A stretch of 5,933 nucleotides of DNA. Source: an uncultured Faecalibacterium sp. (GTDB lineage: Bacteria > Bacillota > Clostridia > Oscillospirales > Ruminococcaceae). The number at the start of each line of letters is the position of its first letter. Position 1 is the first letter of the stretch. This document shows positions 5,757 through 5,933 of this stretch, one piece after another. Under the pieces are notes generated by a model. The model saw only the letters and a list, made by a program, of their open reading frames with translations. It did no database searches and was not told the origin of the DNA. The stretch spans positions 1-5,933 of the forward strand of contig CALDNF010000074.1 of assembly GCA_937917475.1 (NCBI GenBank). The letters run 5' to 3'. The position numbers were made by a program, and so were the translations under genes.

Positions 5757-5933
5757 GGACTTTGCCGCAAAATACAGGAAAAATCTGGCAAAAGAACGGA
5801 AAAGATGGCCCCCCTTGTACGCTGGGAAAGAATGTGGTAGGCTTGTCAGGAAGAAACAATAAAGGGGGCGGGGGCTTCCTAAGGTGTATCTGAAAAGTAA
5901 AAAGTAGCCAAAAGTACAAGGAAAAGACATAAA
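5757..5933. other. Intergenic stretch without a recognised gene
   Basis: About 175 bases run to the window edge with no convincing coding region, RNA gene or terminator. The stretch has a C run near 5810 and a G-rich patch at 5863-5874, a weak 6-bp inverted repeat AGGAAG/CTTCCT (5848-5853 with 5875-5880, 21-base loop), and three copies of AAAAGTA near the right end (5893-5899, 5900-5906, 5910-5916). It may hold the upstream control region of the kinase gene or the end of a gene outside the window. Confidence 0.5.

Noticed and set aside
5691..5930. A 79-codon open frame on the - strand at the right edge.
   Set aside because: It covers the kinase promoter and leader hairpins, its F/Y/P-rich translation matches nothing known to me, and no ribosome-binding site can be seen before its ATG at the window edge.

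Overview
This window looks like chromosomal DNA from a moderately GC-rich anaerobic Firmicute. The Shine-Dalgarno sites are strong AGGAGG-type, the promoters are sigma-A-like TTGACA/TATAAT, the intergenic gaps are short with hairpin terminators, and the proteins resemble those of gut Clostridia. Oscillospiraceae such as Faecalibacterium is my best guess. It rests on codon use and protein style, not on any marker gene. I see no mobile element, tRNA, rRNA, CRISPR array or phage gene.

Left half, + strand: the window opens inside an aldo/keto reductase gene (C-terminal ~198 residues), closed by a hairpin terminator. A near-consensus promoter then drives a two-gene operon: a MarR-family repressor and a MATE multidrug/toxin efflux pump. 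The pump gene starts at a TTG inside the last codons of the regulator gene. A 19-bp palindrome lies on the -10 box and is the obvious autorepressor operator. The arrangement resembles the MepR-MepA regulator/pump pair of Staphylococcus.

Right half, - strand: a perfect 15-bp hairpin separates the pump gene from a convergent gene for a carboxymuconolactone decarboxylase (CMD)-like domain fused to a cupin. That gene has its own promoter, with a 19-bp spacer and an imperfect dyad in it, the layout used by MerR-type activators. No MerR gene is present in the window. Upstream of it, with its own terminator and promoter, is a 716-residue hybrid sensor histidine kinase: two membrane segments flanking an extracellular solute-binding-protein-like sensor, HisKA, HATPase and a C-terminal receiver. 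It has no HPt domain and no partner in view. The last ~175 bases hold nothing I can name.

The themes are small-molecule sensing and stress or detoxification: a redox enzyme, a ligand-controlled efflux pump, a probable inducible cupin enzyme and a solute-sensing kinase. I do not see a clearly new multi-gene system. The points most worth following are the two operator-like dyads, the fused CMD-cupin protein and the orphan hybrid kinase.
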